A stretch of 64,000 nt of DNA from Acholeplasma equirhinis (GTDB taxonomy: Bacteria > Bacillota_I > Bacilli_A > Acholeplasmatales > Acholeplasmataceae), in the NCBI RefSeq assembly GCF_017052655.1, contig NZ_JAFIDC010000001.1:434001-498000 (forward strand), given 5' to 3'. The notes below the pieces were generated by a model that saw only the letters and a list, made by a program, of their open reading frames with translations, searched no databases and had not been told where the DNA came from. Of the stretch, positions 20,273 to 29,616 are shown in pieces. The position numbers and the translations under genes are program-made. Within the stretch, counting starts at the first letter, position 1. Each line of letters starts with the position of its first letter.

Positions 20273-21169
20273 ATGGAACATTTTTCAGTCTTACTACAAG
20301 AATCAATTGAAAATTTAAATATTAAAAAAGATGGCATTTATGTCGACTTAACATTAGGCGGTGGTGGTCACTCCTTTGAAATTCTCAAAAGACTTAAGAC
20401 TGGTCACCTTTATGCATTTGACCAAGACTTATACGCCATTTCACGTGCAGAAGAACGTTTAAAAGCATTCAAGAATAAAACGATTATTCACGCTAACTTC
20501 AAAGAAATGAAGTCAAAGTTGTTGGAATTAGGTGTTACTAAAGTCGATGGTATATTAATGGATCTTGGATTATCATCTTTCCAAATTGATGATGAGACAA
20601 GAGGTTTTTCATATCTTAAAGATCATGAACTTGATATGAGAATGGATAGAACGTTAACATTTACTGCAAAAGATGTTGTAAATAATTACAGTTTAGAAGA
20701 TTTAACACGTATTTTTAGAGAATACGGCGAAGAGAAAAATGCATATCAAATTGCCAAAATGATTATAAAAAGACGTCCACTAGAAACGACATTTGATTTA
20801 GTTAAGATTACAGATATCGTGAATCGGGATTCTAAAGGTCATTCAGCTAAACGTGTGTTCCAGGCATTAAGAATTGAAGTTAACCAAGAATTAGAAGTAT
20901 TAAAAACAGTGCTTTCCCAATCATTGAAGTTTTTAAAACCTGGTGGTCGACTTGCATGTATCACATTCCATTCACTTGAAGATAAAATCGTAAAACATTT
21001 CATGAAAACAAATAGTGAAATAAATCTCCCTAAAAATGTTGATATTAGAAATGTACCAAAACCACCTTTAAATCTTGTTTCTAGAAAGGGTATCGACCCT
21101 TCAAAAGAAGAACTTGAATTAAATAAAAGAAGCCACTCCGCAAAACTTAGAGTGGCTGAAAAATCATAA
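20273..21169 (+). CDS. rsmH: 16S rRNA m4C1402 methyltransferase RsmH (MraW)
   Basis: Methylates C1402 of 16S rRNA from S-adenosylmethionine. The SAM-binding motif YVDLTLGGGGHS follows the start MEHFSVLLQES, and LMDLGLSSFQIDD and GFSYLKDHELDMRMD are family signatures. ITFHSLEDKIVKHF lies in the C-terminal third. The ATG at 20273 is preferred over an upstream in-frame start inside the promoter. Elsewhere rsmH heads the division/cell-wall cluster; here no mra, fts or mur genes follow. The 3' end overlaps the convergent fur-like gene by 6 bases. Confidence 0.95.
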   Translation: MEHFSVLLQESIENLNIKKDGIYVDLTLGGGGHSFEILKRLKTGHLYAFDQDLYAISRAEERLKAFKNKTIIHANFKEMKSKLLELGVTKVDGILMDLGLSSFQIDDETRGFSYLKDHELDMRMDRTLTFTAKDVVNNYSLEDLTRIFREYGEEKNAYQIAKMIIKRRPLETTFDLVKITDIVNRDSKGHSAKRVFQALRIEVNQELEVLKTVLSQSLKFLKPGGRLACITFHSLEDKIVKHFMKTNSEINLPKNVDIRNVPKPPLNLVSRKGIDPSKEELELNKRSHSAKLRVAEKS

Positions 21170-21580
21170 TTTTTTCTTTGAACCAGTAACGAGTATTCTT
21201 ACAGATTCAATATCATAATGTTTGAATACAGGATGTGATTTAATCGCATCATACATTTCTGGATAATCAAGTTCAGAAATTGTAATTTTACCGTGTTCAT
21301 CTTTTGTTGCAAGATGAAGATGAGAGTTTTGATCGTGATAAGGGTTATCTTTACCTAAATCATAGTATTTAACACCATCAATATCAAATTCAATAATGAG
21401 TCCATTTTCTAAAAAGAATTCTAAATTATTATAAAGGGTTGAGACGTTTTTGAAGCCCTTTTTTATTAGTTCATTTTGAAGTTCCTTAAAAGTCAAATGA
21501 CGATTTACAAGTATTTCAAGGAGAGCTTTTCTTGCTTTAGTGAAGCGATTTCCTTCAGAAAGGATTTCATTTTTCTTCAT
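21164..21580 (-). CDS. Fur-family transcriptional regulator, cysteine-poor
   Basis: A winged-helix repressor of 138 residues. The DNA-binding half includes STLYNNLEFFLENGLI, matching the Fur/PerR recognition helix, and HLHLATKDEHGKI corresponds to the metal-sensing hinge. The usual CxxC zinc pairs are absent, so structural zinc is probably not bound through cysteines. AAAGGAGGA precedes the ATG. The start overlaps the plsC-like gene by 14 bases, so the two are expressed together leftward. The metal or peroxide signal is unknown. Confidence 0.82.
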   Translation of the reverse strand: MKKNEILSEGNRFTKARKALLEILVNRHLTFKELQNELIKKGFKNVSTLYNNLEFFLENGLIIEFDIDGVKYYDLGKDNPYHDQNSHLHLATKDEHGKITISELDYPEMYDAIKSHPVFKHYDIESVRILVTGSKKKL

Positions 21581-22340
21581 AACCGTCCTCCTTTAAATCA
21601 GAGTAAGTATTAAAATGTTTTGACATCACGGAATGTACATAATCTTTTGTAAGTGTTAGTGACTCTTTACTTGTTTGCCCAATGATTGGAGTGATTGGAT
21701 CTAAAACATGCATTTCTAACCAAGGTTTTTTCTTAATATATTTGAATAATCCCTTAGGTTTTTTATAAATATAAACAATTGGTAAGATTTTACTATCTGT
21801 ATCAACAGCAAAGCGGAATGCACCAGATAAAAATTTACGAATACCTACATGGTAAGGTTTTATCGCAGCTTCAGGCATGACAAGTACTGGTGTTTTTTTT
21901 GAAAGTTCAGTCTTAAGTTCACCTAAGAATCTAATCATATGATCTTTAGTTTCAGGAATTGGAATACCACCAGCAACACGTAAGATTTTACCAACAACAG
22001 GTAAACCTAAATTTGATTGTAACATCGTAACATAGATTTTTTTAGGGAAAATAGCAGCACCAATCCATACTGCATCCATGACATGCATATGATTTGAAAC
22101 AAGTATAAATCTATCTTTTTTAAGATGTTTGAAATTTTTCTTTCCCCTTATTTTGAGGCCTCTAAAAACTTTCCCGTATATGAAAAAGACAAATATTTTA
22201 ATCAACAAGACAACAAAAAAAGACAACATTTTAAAAAATGGATTATGGTTAAAGAAATTATAATCTTTTTTTAGTTCTACAGGTTTCGCAGAAATTGTTT
22301 GATAGTCGTGTTCTACGCGGTTTTGATTATTTTTATCCAC
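21567..22340 (-). CDS. plsC: 1-acyl-sn-glycerol-3-phosphate acyltransferase (PlsC family)
   Basis: Makes phosphatidic acid from the PlsY product at the membrane. The acyltransferase box NHMHVMD (NHxxxxD) lies near residue 82 and the phosphate-binding box MPEAAI near 155. One strong transmembrane helix (MLSFFVVLLIKIFVFFIYG) precedes the catalytic domain. The start is GTG with GAGGGAA upstream, and a TATAAT on the minus strand lies at 22371-22376. 257 residues is usual. Confidence 0.88.
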   Translation of the reverse strand: MDKNNQNRVEHDYQTISAKPVELKKDYNFFNHNPFFKMLSFFVVLLIKIFVFFIYGKVFRGLKIRGKKNFKHLKKDRFILVSNHMHVMDAVWIGAAIFPKKIYVTMLQSNLGLPVVGKILRVAGGIPIPETKDHMIRFLGELKTELSKKTPVLVMPEAAIKPYHVGIRKFLSGAFRFAVDTDSKILPIVYIYKKPKGLFKYIKKKPWLEMHVLDPITPIIGQTSKESLTLTKDYVHSVMSKHFNTYSDLKEDGYEEK

Positions 22341-22429
22341 TGTCTATTCCCTCGAAGATTATTTATATAAATTATACCATTATTTATAATTTGATTGATA
22401 TAAATATTGTAAGAAAAATACGTAGATTT

Positions 22430-22467
22430 ACTTTACTAATAAGTAAAGTTAACTTACATGTTATAAT
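22430..22467 (+). promoter_or_regulatory. Palindromic operator candidates and -10 box of nadD-nadE
   Basis: ACTTTACT-AATA-AGTAAAGT (22430-22449) is a perfect 8-bp inverted repeat. It overlaps the perfect palindrome AAGTTAACTT (22446-22455), and TATAAT (22462-22467) follows. The repeats occupy the -35 region, where no TTGACA-like element is seen, which fits a repressor or activator site. The regulator is unknown. Confidence 0.6.
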
Positions 22468-22483
22468 AAATTAGGGTGAAATT

Positions 22484-23050
22484 ATGGTTTTAGTCTATGG
22501 TGGTACGTTCAATCCGCCTACAAAAGCACATTTTGAAATCGTCGAACAATTAAAATTAACGTTTAAACCAGAAAAGATTATTATTGTTCCTGTAGGTAAT
22601 TCATATACATGGAAACAAGGACTCGTTTCATTTAAACATCGTTTTACAATGCTTCAAAATATGTTTGAAAATGATGAAGCTATTTTAATTTCCGATGCAG
22701 AAGATAAACCAGATTTTAAAGGTACTTATGCATTATTAGAAGAGTTAAGTAAAACATATCAAGAGATATATTTTGTCTTAGGCACAGATAATTTAATTAA
22801 TTTAGATAAATGGATTAATTATGAAAAATTATTAAAGGAATTTGGGTTTGTAGTTATCTCAAGACGTAAATACCTTGCTGATTATACAATTTTCGAAAGA
22901 TTCCAAACACCATATTATAAATTTTATTTTGATAGTGACATATCAAGTTCTAGAATTAGAAGAGAATTTCACAAATATAAAACCGATCTTAAAGAAGAAG
23001 TTCTAAACTACATTGAAAAAGAGAAACTTTATCAAGGAGAAAACTTATGA
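22484..23050 (+). CDS. nadD: Nicotinate-nucleotide adenylyltransferase
   Basis: Converts nicotinate mononucleotide to deamido-NAD. The nucleotidyltransferase motif YGGTFNPPTKAH is at residues 4-15, and the second signature ISSSRIRREF lies near 160. At 188 residues it has normal length. Unlike many nadD genes it lacks a fused or adjacent HD-domain yqeK gene. Its TGA stop overlaps the ATG of nadE by four bases, giving a compact NAD biosynthesis operon. Confidence 0.93.
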   Translation: MVLVYGGTFNPPTKAHFEIVEQLKLTFKPEKIIIVPVGNSYTWKQGLVSFKHRFTMLQNMFENDEAILISDAEDKPDFKGTYALLEELSKTYQEIYFVLGTDNLINLDKWINYEKLLKEFGFVVISRRKYLADYTIFERFQTPYYKFYFDSDISSSRIRREFHKYKTDLKEEVLNYIEKEKLYQGENL

Positions 23051-24891
23051 CACAACACGGATATTTAAAAGTTGCACTTACAACACCAAAAATTACCGTT
23101 GGTAATCCAAAATTAAATGTAAAACCAATTGTTGATTTATTAAATCAATCAAAGGCTGCTTTAACATTGTTACCTGAGCTATGTGTTGCAGGTTATTCTT
23201 CAGGAGATCTCTTTTATCAAAAATCTTATATTGATGAAACTTTAGAAGCACTTCAAGAAATTATTACAAAAACTACTTATCAAGGTGTTTATGTACTTGG
23301 TTTTCCTGCTAAAATTCAAGACGTTTTATATAATGTTGCAGCAGTAATTCAACAAGGTAAAATTAAAGGTTTAATACCTAAATATTTCTTACCGAATACA
23401 AAAGAGTTTTATGAAAAACGTTGGTTCCAATCAGGATTCCAATCTCATTTTAATGAAGTGAATATTCTAGGTCAAAAGGTACCATTTGGTCGAATGATCT
23501 TTAGTGATATAAATGCTGATATTTCATTTGGTGTAGAAATATGTCAGGATATGTGGGCTATACAAACACCTGGTGATGAATTAGCACTTGCTGGTGCGCA
23601 TTTAATGTTAAATTTATCTGCATCAACTGAATATGTTGGTAAACCAGATATTAGAAGAATGACAGTATTAGATGCGTCAAGAAAACAACAAGGTGCATAT
23701 CTTTATACATCAAGTGGTCCATATGAATCAACAACTGATGTTATTTTTTCAGCCCATAAACTTGCAGCAAGTTTAGGGGAACTCATTGCTGAATCTGACC
23801 TTTTTGAAACAAACGAATTTTTATATGTTGATGTAGATATTGAAGCTATTAGATATCAAAGAAGAATGGATGCTACTTTCCGTGACGAACAACTTTTCCA
23901 ACATGTTTCAATTCCAAAAATTGAAGTTATTTTTTTAGAGACAAATGATTATAAATTTGAAAAAGATTTAGAGCAATTACCATTTATTCCTAAAGATGAG
24001 GAAGGTTTAAGACTTGCGAATGAACTTCAAATTAGAGGTTTATTAGGTAAGTTAAGAAGTTTGAAAACTGCAAAAATCGTCGTTGGTATTTCAGGTGGCT
24101 TAGATAGTGCACTAGCACTTTTAGTTGCACATCAAGCGATGAAACGTTTAGGACGTGATACTAAAGATATCATTGCTGTTACTTTACCAACTAAAATTAC
24201 ATCACATGCTACAAAAAGTGATGCAATCAATTTAATGGAAGGTATCGGTGTTACAGCACTTGAGGTTCCAATTGAAAAAGATGTTGAAACACACCTTAAA
24301 GGGTTAGAGCATGACGGGTCTAAAGATATTACATATGAAAACGTCCAAGCAAGAATTAGAACACTATATTTAATGAATTTAGCAAATCAATACAATGGTT
24401 TTGTTTTAGGGACTGGTGACATGAGTGAGATTGCACTTGGATGGATGACATTCAATGGTGATCATATGAGTATGTATAATGTCAATGCAGGTATTACAAA
24501 AACACTCGTGCAAGCATTAATTGATTATCATAGCAAAAATGATTATAAGGACGTTGGAAAGACACTTCAAAATATTTTAGGTCGTCCAATTTCACCCGAG
24601 CTTAAAGAAGGCCAATCAACAGAAGATAGTATTGGTAAATATTTAATAAATGATTTTATCCTTTATCATTTCTTAGTGAGTGGTGCAGGATTAAATAAGT
24701 GTGCTTGGTTAGTTGAAAGAGCATTTAATTTAAGTAAAGAGGAATCTATGAAATATTCAGAAAGATTCTTCGATAGATTTTTCTCTCAACAATATAAACG
24801 CCAAGTGATGCCAGAAGGACCAAAAGTTTTACAAGTATCTTTATCACCAAGAGGTGAATTAAGATTACCTTCTGAAATGAAAAGAAAGTAA
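23047..24891 (+). CDS. nadE: Glutamine-dependent NAD+ synthetase
   Basis: Amidates deamido-NAD to NAD+. A nitrilase-type glutaminase domain (about residues 1-270, with LLPELCVAGY and catalytic Cys in GVEICQDMW) feeds ammonia to a C-terminal synthetase domain with P-loop GISGGLDSALA and the later GDMSEIALGWMT. 614 residues matches the two-domain form. It is translationally coupled to nadD, and mnmA starts 8 bases after it. Confidence 0.95.
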   Translation: MTQHGYLKVALTTPKITVGNPKLNVKPIVDLLNQSKAALTLLPELCVAGYSSGDLFYQKSYIDETLEALQEIITKTTYQGVYVLGFPAKIQDVLYNVAAVIQQGKIKGLIPKYFLPNTKEFYEKRWFQSGFQSHFNEVNILGQKVPFGRMIFSDINADISFGVEICQDMWAIQTPGDELALAGAHLMLNLSASTEYVGKPDIRRMTVLDASRKQQGAYLYTSSGPYESTTDVIFSAHKLAASLGELIAESDLFETNEFLYVDVDIEAIRYQRRMDATFRDEQLFQHVSIPKIEVIFLETNDYKFEKDLEQLPFIPKDEEGLRLANELQIRGLLGKLRSLKTAKIVVGISGGLDSALALLVAHQAMKRLGRDTKDIIAVTLPTKITSHATKSDAINLMEGIGVTALEVPIEKDVETHLKGLEHDGSKDITYENVQARIRTLYLMNLANQYNGFVLGTGDMSEIALGWMTFNGDHMSMYNVNAGITKTLVQALIDYHSKNDYKDVGKTLQNILGRPISPELKEGQSTEDSIGKYLINDFILYHFLVSGAGLNKCAWLVERAFNLSKEESMKYSERFFDRFFSQQYKRQVMPEGPKVLQVSLSPRGELRLPSEMKRK

Positions 24892-24899
24892 GTAGTTAT

Positions 24900-26036
24900 A
24901 TGGAAAACAAAAAGAAAAAAGTATTAGTGGGTTTATCTGGTGGGGTTGATTCATCAGTTGCTGCACTGCTTTTACTACGTCAAGGTTATGATGTAGAAGC
25001 AGTGTTTATGCGAAACTGGGATTCTGCAACCAATATGGATTTTAGAGGCAATCCGACCTTATATGATGAAACCTGCGAACAAGAAAAAGATTATCAAGAT
25101 GCTAAAAAGGTTGCTGACCATTTAGGCATTACCTTACATAGAGTTGACTTCATTCATGAATATTGGGATCGTGTTTTCTCTTATTTTATTGATGAATACA
25201 ATAAAAATAGAACACCGAATCCTGATGTCTTATGTAACAATGAAATTAAATTTAAAGCATTTGTTGATTATTCAGTAAAATTTAATCCAGATTATATTGC
25301 TATGGGACATTATGCACAAATTGATCATAGCGGTAAATATCCAAGATTATTAAGAGCACATGATAACAATAAAGATCAAACATATTTCTTATCACAACTG
25401 CGTGAAGATCAATTAAAGAATGTGTTATTCCCAATTGGGCACTTAGATAAGAAAGAAGTTAGAAAACTTGCAGAAGAAGCAGGTTTAATCACTGCAATGA
25501 AAAAAGATTCAACAGGTATCTGTTTCATTGGTGAAAGACATTTTAATGAATTTTTATCAAACTATTTACCCGCTAAAGCTGGTGATATGAGAAGACTTGA
25601 TGGCACATACATCAAGCCACATTATGGTTTAATGAACTACACAATCGGACAAAGAAAAGGTTTAGGTATTGGTGGATCTCATGAATCAACTGATGCCTGG
25701 TTTGTAGTAGGTAAAGATTTATTAACAAATACACTTTTTGTTGAACCTGGATTTGAACATCCATATGCCTACAGTGATTCTGCGATAATTACAGATGTTG
25801 TTTGGCGTGGTGAAAAAAGAAGTGGTAAATTTACAGCTAAATTTAGATATCGTCAACCAGACCAAGATATTGAATTAACTTGGTTAGATGATCATACAAT
25901 TCGTGTCGATTATCCACAAAAAATCAGAGCAGTGACACCTGGACAAGTCTGTGCAATTTATGATGGTGAAGAATGTGTTGGTTCAGGTTTTATTCATGAA
26001 GTATACTCACAAGGGGAAAAACGTCTTTACAGCTAA
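24900..26036 (+). CDS. mnmA: tRNA-specific 2-thiouridylase MnmA
   Basis: Forms 2-thiouridine at the wobble base of Lys, Glu and Gln tRNAs. The PP-loop GLSGGVDSSVAA is at residues 12-23. The first catalytic cysteine lies in NPDVLCNNEIKF and the second in STGICFIGER. GLGIGG and GSGFI mark the C-terminal barrel. 378 residues is typical. The stop TAA shares its last base with the recD2 start (TAATG). Confidence 0.96.
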   Translation: MENKKKKVLVGLSGGVDSSVAALLLLRQGYDVEAVFMRNWDSATNMDFRGNPTLYDETCEQEKDYQDAKKVADHLGITLHRVDFIHEYWDRVFSYFIDEYNKNRTPNPDVLCNNEIKFKAFVDYSVKFNPDYIAMGHYAQIDHSGKYPRLLRAHDNNKDQTYFLSQLREDQLKNVLFPIGHLDKKEVRKLAEEAGLITAMKKDSTGICFIGERHFNEFLSNYLPAKAGDMRRLDGTYIKPHYGLMNYTIGQRKGLGIGGSHESTDAWFVVGKDLLTNTLFVEPGFEHPYAYSDSAIITDVVWRGEKRSGKFTAKFRYRQPDQDIELTWLDDHTIRVDYPQKIRAVTPGQVCAIYDGEECVGSGFIHEVYSQGEKRLYS

Positions 26037-28285
26037 TGAGTGAAAAAGTAAAAGGTTATATCAAATCATATATATATAGAAACGATGAAAATGGATATGT
26101 CATCGCAAAACTCGAAACCGACAATAAGGAGAATTTAACTATTGTCGGTTATTTTCCATTGCTTAACGAAGAAATTATGTATGAATTTACAGGTGAACTC
26201 ACTAATCATATTAAATATGGTAAACAATTTAAAGTTGAAAGTTGGGAACGTTTAGTTGATACAACAGAAAGTGGATTAGTTCGTTATTTATCAAGCGATG
26301 ATTTTTCAGGCATTGGTCCAAAAACAGCAGAAAAAATCGTTGATTTATTAGGTATGGATGCAGTTAAATTAATTATTGAAGATGCAGATGTGTTAGCACC
26401 AATTTTAAATCCTATCAAACGTGTATCTTTGAGAAAAACATTAATTGAAAAAGAAAACGAATATCGTACATATGTCGCATTAAACGAATATGAATTATCT
26501 CAAAGAATTATTCGAAAACTTTACACACAATATGGTAATCAAACGTTAGATATTATCAATCAAGATCCATTTAGATTAATGTATGAAGTTGATCGTATAG
26601 GTTTTATTAAAGCAGCAGGTATTGCTGAAAAAATTGGTATACCAAAAGATGATATCAGAACAGTGAAGGCTGCAATCACACATATCTTAAAAACAACAGC
26701 AGCATCTGAAGGTAATCTTTATGTTGATTACGATGAATTAAAATTAAAAACAGACAAGCTTTTAAATTTAGAGTTAGATTATAAAGAAGCAATAGAAGAT
26801 TTAATTTCAGAAAAAAGAATTATTGAAGAAAATGGAAACTATTTCTTAAAATCAATTCACTGGACTGAAATAGAAATTGCTAAAAAAGTACGTAACTTTA
26901 TTCAAAAAGAAAAGAGAAACTTGGATAAAGATTTACTTGACTTATTACTTACACAGATTGCAATTCAAAAGAGCATTGATTATACTGAACGTCAAAGAGA
27001 AGCCATTTTAGAAGCAATGGTCAATCCTATCTCAATTATTACAGGTGGACCGGGTACAGGTAAAACAACTTTAATCGATGGTTTACTATCTCTTTATGCA
27101 AGTTATCATAAGATTAATCTTAAAAACCCTGACGCAAGAGATCAAATTGCATTAATGGCACCTACCGGGCGTGCTGCAAAAAGAATGAAAGAAATACTTA
27201 AATTTGAAGCAAGAACAATTCATTCACATTTAGGTATCTATGATTTAGAAAATAACAGTATGCAATATGGTCACTTAATTCAAGATTTAATCATTGTTGA
27301 CGAAGCATCAATGATTGATATCTTCTTAGCAGAACGTTTAATTTCTGCGATTCATGATGATGCACAAATCATTATTGTTGGTGATGAAGATCAATTACCT
27401 TCTGTAGGTCCTGGTAATGTTCTAGCAGATTTAATTGCTAGCAATCAAATTCCAGTAATCAGATTAAATGAAATCCATCGTCAAGCGAAAGATTCACACA
27501 TTATCAAACTCGCTAGAGAAGTTAATAACCAAAACTTAACAAATGAAGAATTTATTTCACACCAAGATGTCATTTTTTATAATGGTGATGCTGCAACAAT
27601 TAAACGTGTGATCATTAATCAAATTAAAGGTGCGATTGAAAAAGGTTATGACTTAATCGAAGATATTCAAGTATTAATTCCTCAATATAAAGGTGATCTT
27701 GGAATTGATGTTATGAATCATGAAATTCAGAAAAATTTCAATAAGAATTATCAAAAAGGTGTATCAGTCACCTATGGTGATAAAACGTATTATGAAGGTG
27801 ATAAAGTAATTCAACTCTTAAACGATAATGAGAAACACATCATGAATGGTGATATTGGTGTTGTGGAAAAAATCTTTAAAAATGAAAAAGGTTTACCCGT
27901 GTTACAAATTAAATTTGATGAAACAGTTGTATTTTATGAACAATCTGATTTAGAGAATTTAAATTTAGCTTATGTCATTTCAATTCATAAATCTCAAGGT
28001 TCAGAGTATAAAATTGTATTCTTACCAATTATGAGAAGTTACTTACATATGTTAAAAAAAGAACTTATTTATACAGCGATTACGCGTGCTAAGAAATTCT
28101 TATTTATCATGGGTGATATGAATCTATTAAAATATGCTGCAAATCAACTCGTTGAAACAAGAAGAACTAAATTAAAAGATCGTTTATTAATTAAAGATAA
28201 TTCAATCTTTGATTTAGATGTTGAAGAAGATTTAGAAGATGAAGATCCAACAGCTGGATTAAGTCCATATGACTTTATGAACTAA
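26036..28285 (+). CDS. recD2: RecD2-type 5'-3' DNA helicase
   Basis: An SF1B helicase of the stand-alone RecD family, active in DNA repair without RecBC. N-terminal helix-hairpin-helix motifs (FSGIGPKTAEKIV near residue 90) precede Walker A GGPGTGKTT near 337, DEASMID near 422 and the UvrD-like motif VISIHKSQGSEY near 645. 749 residues is normal. It is co-transcribed with mnmA, as in many Firmicutes. Confidence 0.95.
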   Translation: MSEKVKGYIKSYIYRNDENGYVIAKLETDNKENLTIVGYFPLLNEEIMYEFTGELTNHIKYGKQFKVESWERLVDTTESGLVRYLSSDDFSGIGPKTAEKIVDLLGMDAVKLIIEDADVLAPILNPIKRVSLRKTLIEKENEYRTYVALNEYELSQRIIRKLYTQYGNQTLDIINQDPFRLMYEVDRIGFIKAAGIAEKIGIPKDDIRTVKAAITHILKTTAASEGNLYVDYDELKLKTDKLLNLELDYKEAIEDLISEKRIIEENGNYFLKSIHWTEIEIAKKVRNFIQKEKRNLDKDLLDLLLTQIAIQKSIDYTERQREAILEAMVNPISIITGGPGTGKTTLIDGLLSLYASYHKINLKNPDARDQIALMAPTGRAAKRMKEILKFEARTIHSHLGIYDLENNSMQYGHLIQDLIIVDEASMIDIFLAERLISAIHDDAQIIIVGDEDQLPSVGPGNVLADLIASNQIPVIRLNEIHRQAKDSHIIKLAREVNNQNLTNEEFISHQDVIFYNGDAATIKRVIINQIKGAIEKGYDLIEDIQVLIPQYKGDLGIDVMNHEIQKNFNKNYQKGVSVTYGDKTYYEGDKVIQLLNDNEKHIMNGDIGVVEKIFKNEKGLPVLQIKFDETVVFYEQSDLENLNLAYVISIHKSQGSEYKIVFLPIMRSYLHMLKKELIYTAITRAKKFLFIMGDMNLLKYAANQLVETRRTKLKDRLLIKDNSIFDLDVEEDLEDEDPTAGLSPYDFMN

Positions 28286-28300
28286 GAAAGGAATTTTAAC

Positions 28301-28861
28301 TTGAAATTATTTGAATTCATTAAAATGTTTTATAAAAATTCCGAAAAAGACACCTTCCAAAGAAGTAGAGATATTAGTCCAAAAATACGTAAAATTATCG
28401 TGTACTTAATCTATATATTTACAATTGCTGGAGTTATTTTATTAGCATTTCAGTTATGGGTTCCAAGTATATTCTTATTTATCCTTATTCCTTACTACAT
28501 TTACATTTCAAAATTTAGTTTGATATATTATCTTTATCAATATAAGTTATATCAATCAAATTATGGTATTTATCAAAGTCTTATCAAACAAGAAAGATTA
28601 GAGAACAATTTAGTAAAAGAAATAACTAGTTACTTCAAATTGAAATCTGGTAATTATAAAGTCACATTAATTCATGGTTATAGCTTTTCTCATGTGAAAA
28701 TGTCTATTTATAGAGATAAGGGTAAAAAGATGTTTAAATTAATCATTCTTCCTAAAAAAGCATACTTAAAATATGATCAAAAAACTATTATATTTAATTC
28801 TAAATATGATCAAACAACAAAGTTCTATGATGATCTCATAATTGAAATGAATAAATCTTAA
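28301..28861 (+). CDS. Hypothetical membrane protein
   Basis: 186 residues with a basic N-terminus and two adjacent transmembrane helices at about residues 30-70 (IIVYLIYIFTIAGVILLAF and SIFLFILIPYYIYI), then a Lys-rich soluble part. The proposed start is TTG at 28301 because AAGAAAGGA lies about 9 bases upstream; an ATG at 28325 lacks a site. It follows recD2 by 15 bases and ends at a terminator, so it is probably the last gene of that operon. No family is recognised. Confidence 0.6.
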   Translation: MKLFEFIKMFYKNSEKDTFQRSRDISPKIRKIIVYLIYIFTIAGVILLAFQLWVPSIFLFILIPYYIYISKFSLIYYLYQYKLYQSNYGIYQSLIKQERLENNLVKEITSYFKLKSGNYKVTLIHGYSFSHVKMSIYRDKGKKMFKLIILPKKAYLKYDQKTIIFNSKYDQTTKFYDDLIIEMNKS

Positions 28862-28863
28862 AC

Positions 28864-28890
28864 AAAAAAGGCACTTTAAGTGCCTTTTAT
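28864..28890. terminator. Bidirectional terminator between convergent genes
   Basis: Stem AAAAGGCACTT / AAGTGCCTTTT with T-rich tails on both strands, between the recD2-side operon and the leftward esterase. Confidence 0.9.
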
Positions 28891-28896
28891 TTTAGA

Positions 28897-29616
28897 TTAT
28901 TTTGAATGTGAGAATAACCAATCAAGTAAACCTTCAGTTTCGTAAGCTCTATGCCATGAAGGATGACCTGTGTCATTATACTCAGTATATCTAACAGGTG
29001 CTCCCATTTCCATTAAAACTTTCGCACCATCTCTAAATGGTACATAGCTTACGGTTGTATCATCACTTGAATGGAATAACCACATTGGTGTTTTCTTATA
29101 TGTTTCAAGTTGAGTGATATCAAGTGTACCGCAAATTGGAATAACTGCCGCAAACATATCTGGATATCTTGTAATGTAATCCATAATACCAGATCCACCC
29201 ATTGAAATACCACCCATGTAAACATGGTGTTTATCAATTGGATAACGTTTAAAAAGTTCGTTTTCTAAGAAATCATTAAAGATTAACTGAATTGGTGTTG
29301 GCTGATTTGTTGCATAACGATAGGTACCTTTAAAGACATCTTCTAAAGGCATCCATCTTTGTTCGGTTGGAACTTGAGGTGCAATGATAATTGTTTCTTT
29401 TCCATATACTGGATGTTCAATAATCATTTTTGCTATTTTAGCGTGATACATAATAGGTTTTAGACCATCTTCACCACGTTCTCCTGAACCATGCATAAAG
29501 ATGAAAAGTTTATATTTATCTCGTTTTTCTTGAGGTATATAAACTGTGTATTGCAGTTTTTGTCCAATTGCTGGATTATCATAAGATTCTAATTTCATTA
29601 TATCGACTAAGTTCAT
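28897..29616 (-). CDS. Alpha/beta-fold esterase or peptidase-like hydrolase
   Basis: A 239-residue cytosolic serine hydrolase. The motif FMHGSGERGEDG forms the oxyanion region, the nucleophile elbow is GGISMGGSG, the acid lies in HSSDDTTVSY and the His in DTGHPSWHRAY. This pattern matches the predicted-peptidase/feruloyl-esterase-like group. Its ATG overlaps the pheA stop by four bases, so it is translated with pheA. The substrate is unknown. Confidence 0.8.
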   Translation of the reverse strand: MNLVDIMKLESYDNPAIGQKLQYTVYIPQEKRDKYKLFIFMHGSGERGEDGLKPIMYHAKIAKMIIEHPVYGKETIIIAPQVPTEQRWMPLEDVFKGTYRYATNQPTPIQLIFNDFLENELFKRYPIDKHHVYMGGISMGGSGIMDYITRYPDMFAAVIPICGTLDITQLETYKKTPMWLFHSSDDTTVSYVPFRDGAKVLMEMGAPVRYTEYNDTGHPSWHRAYETEGLLDWLFSHSK

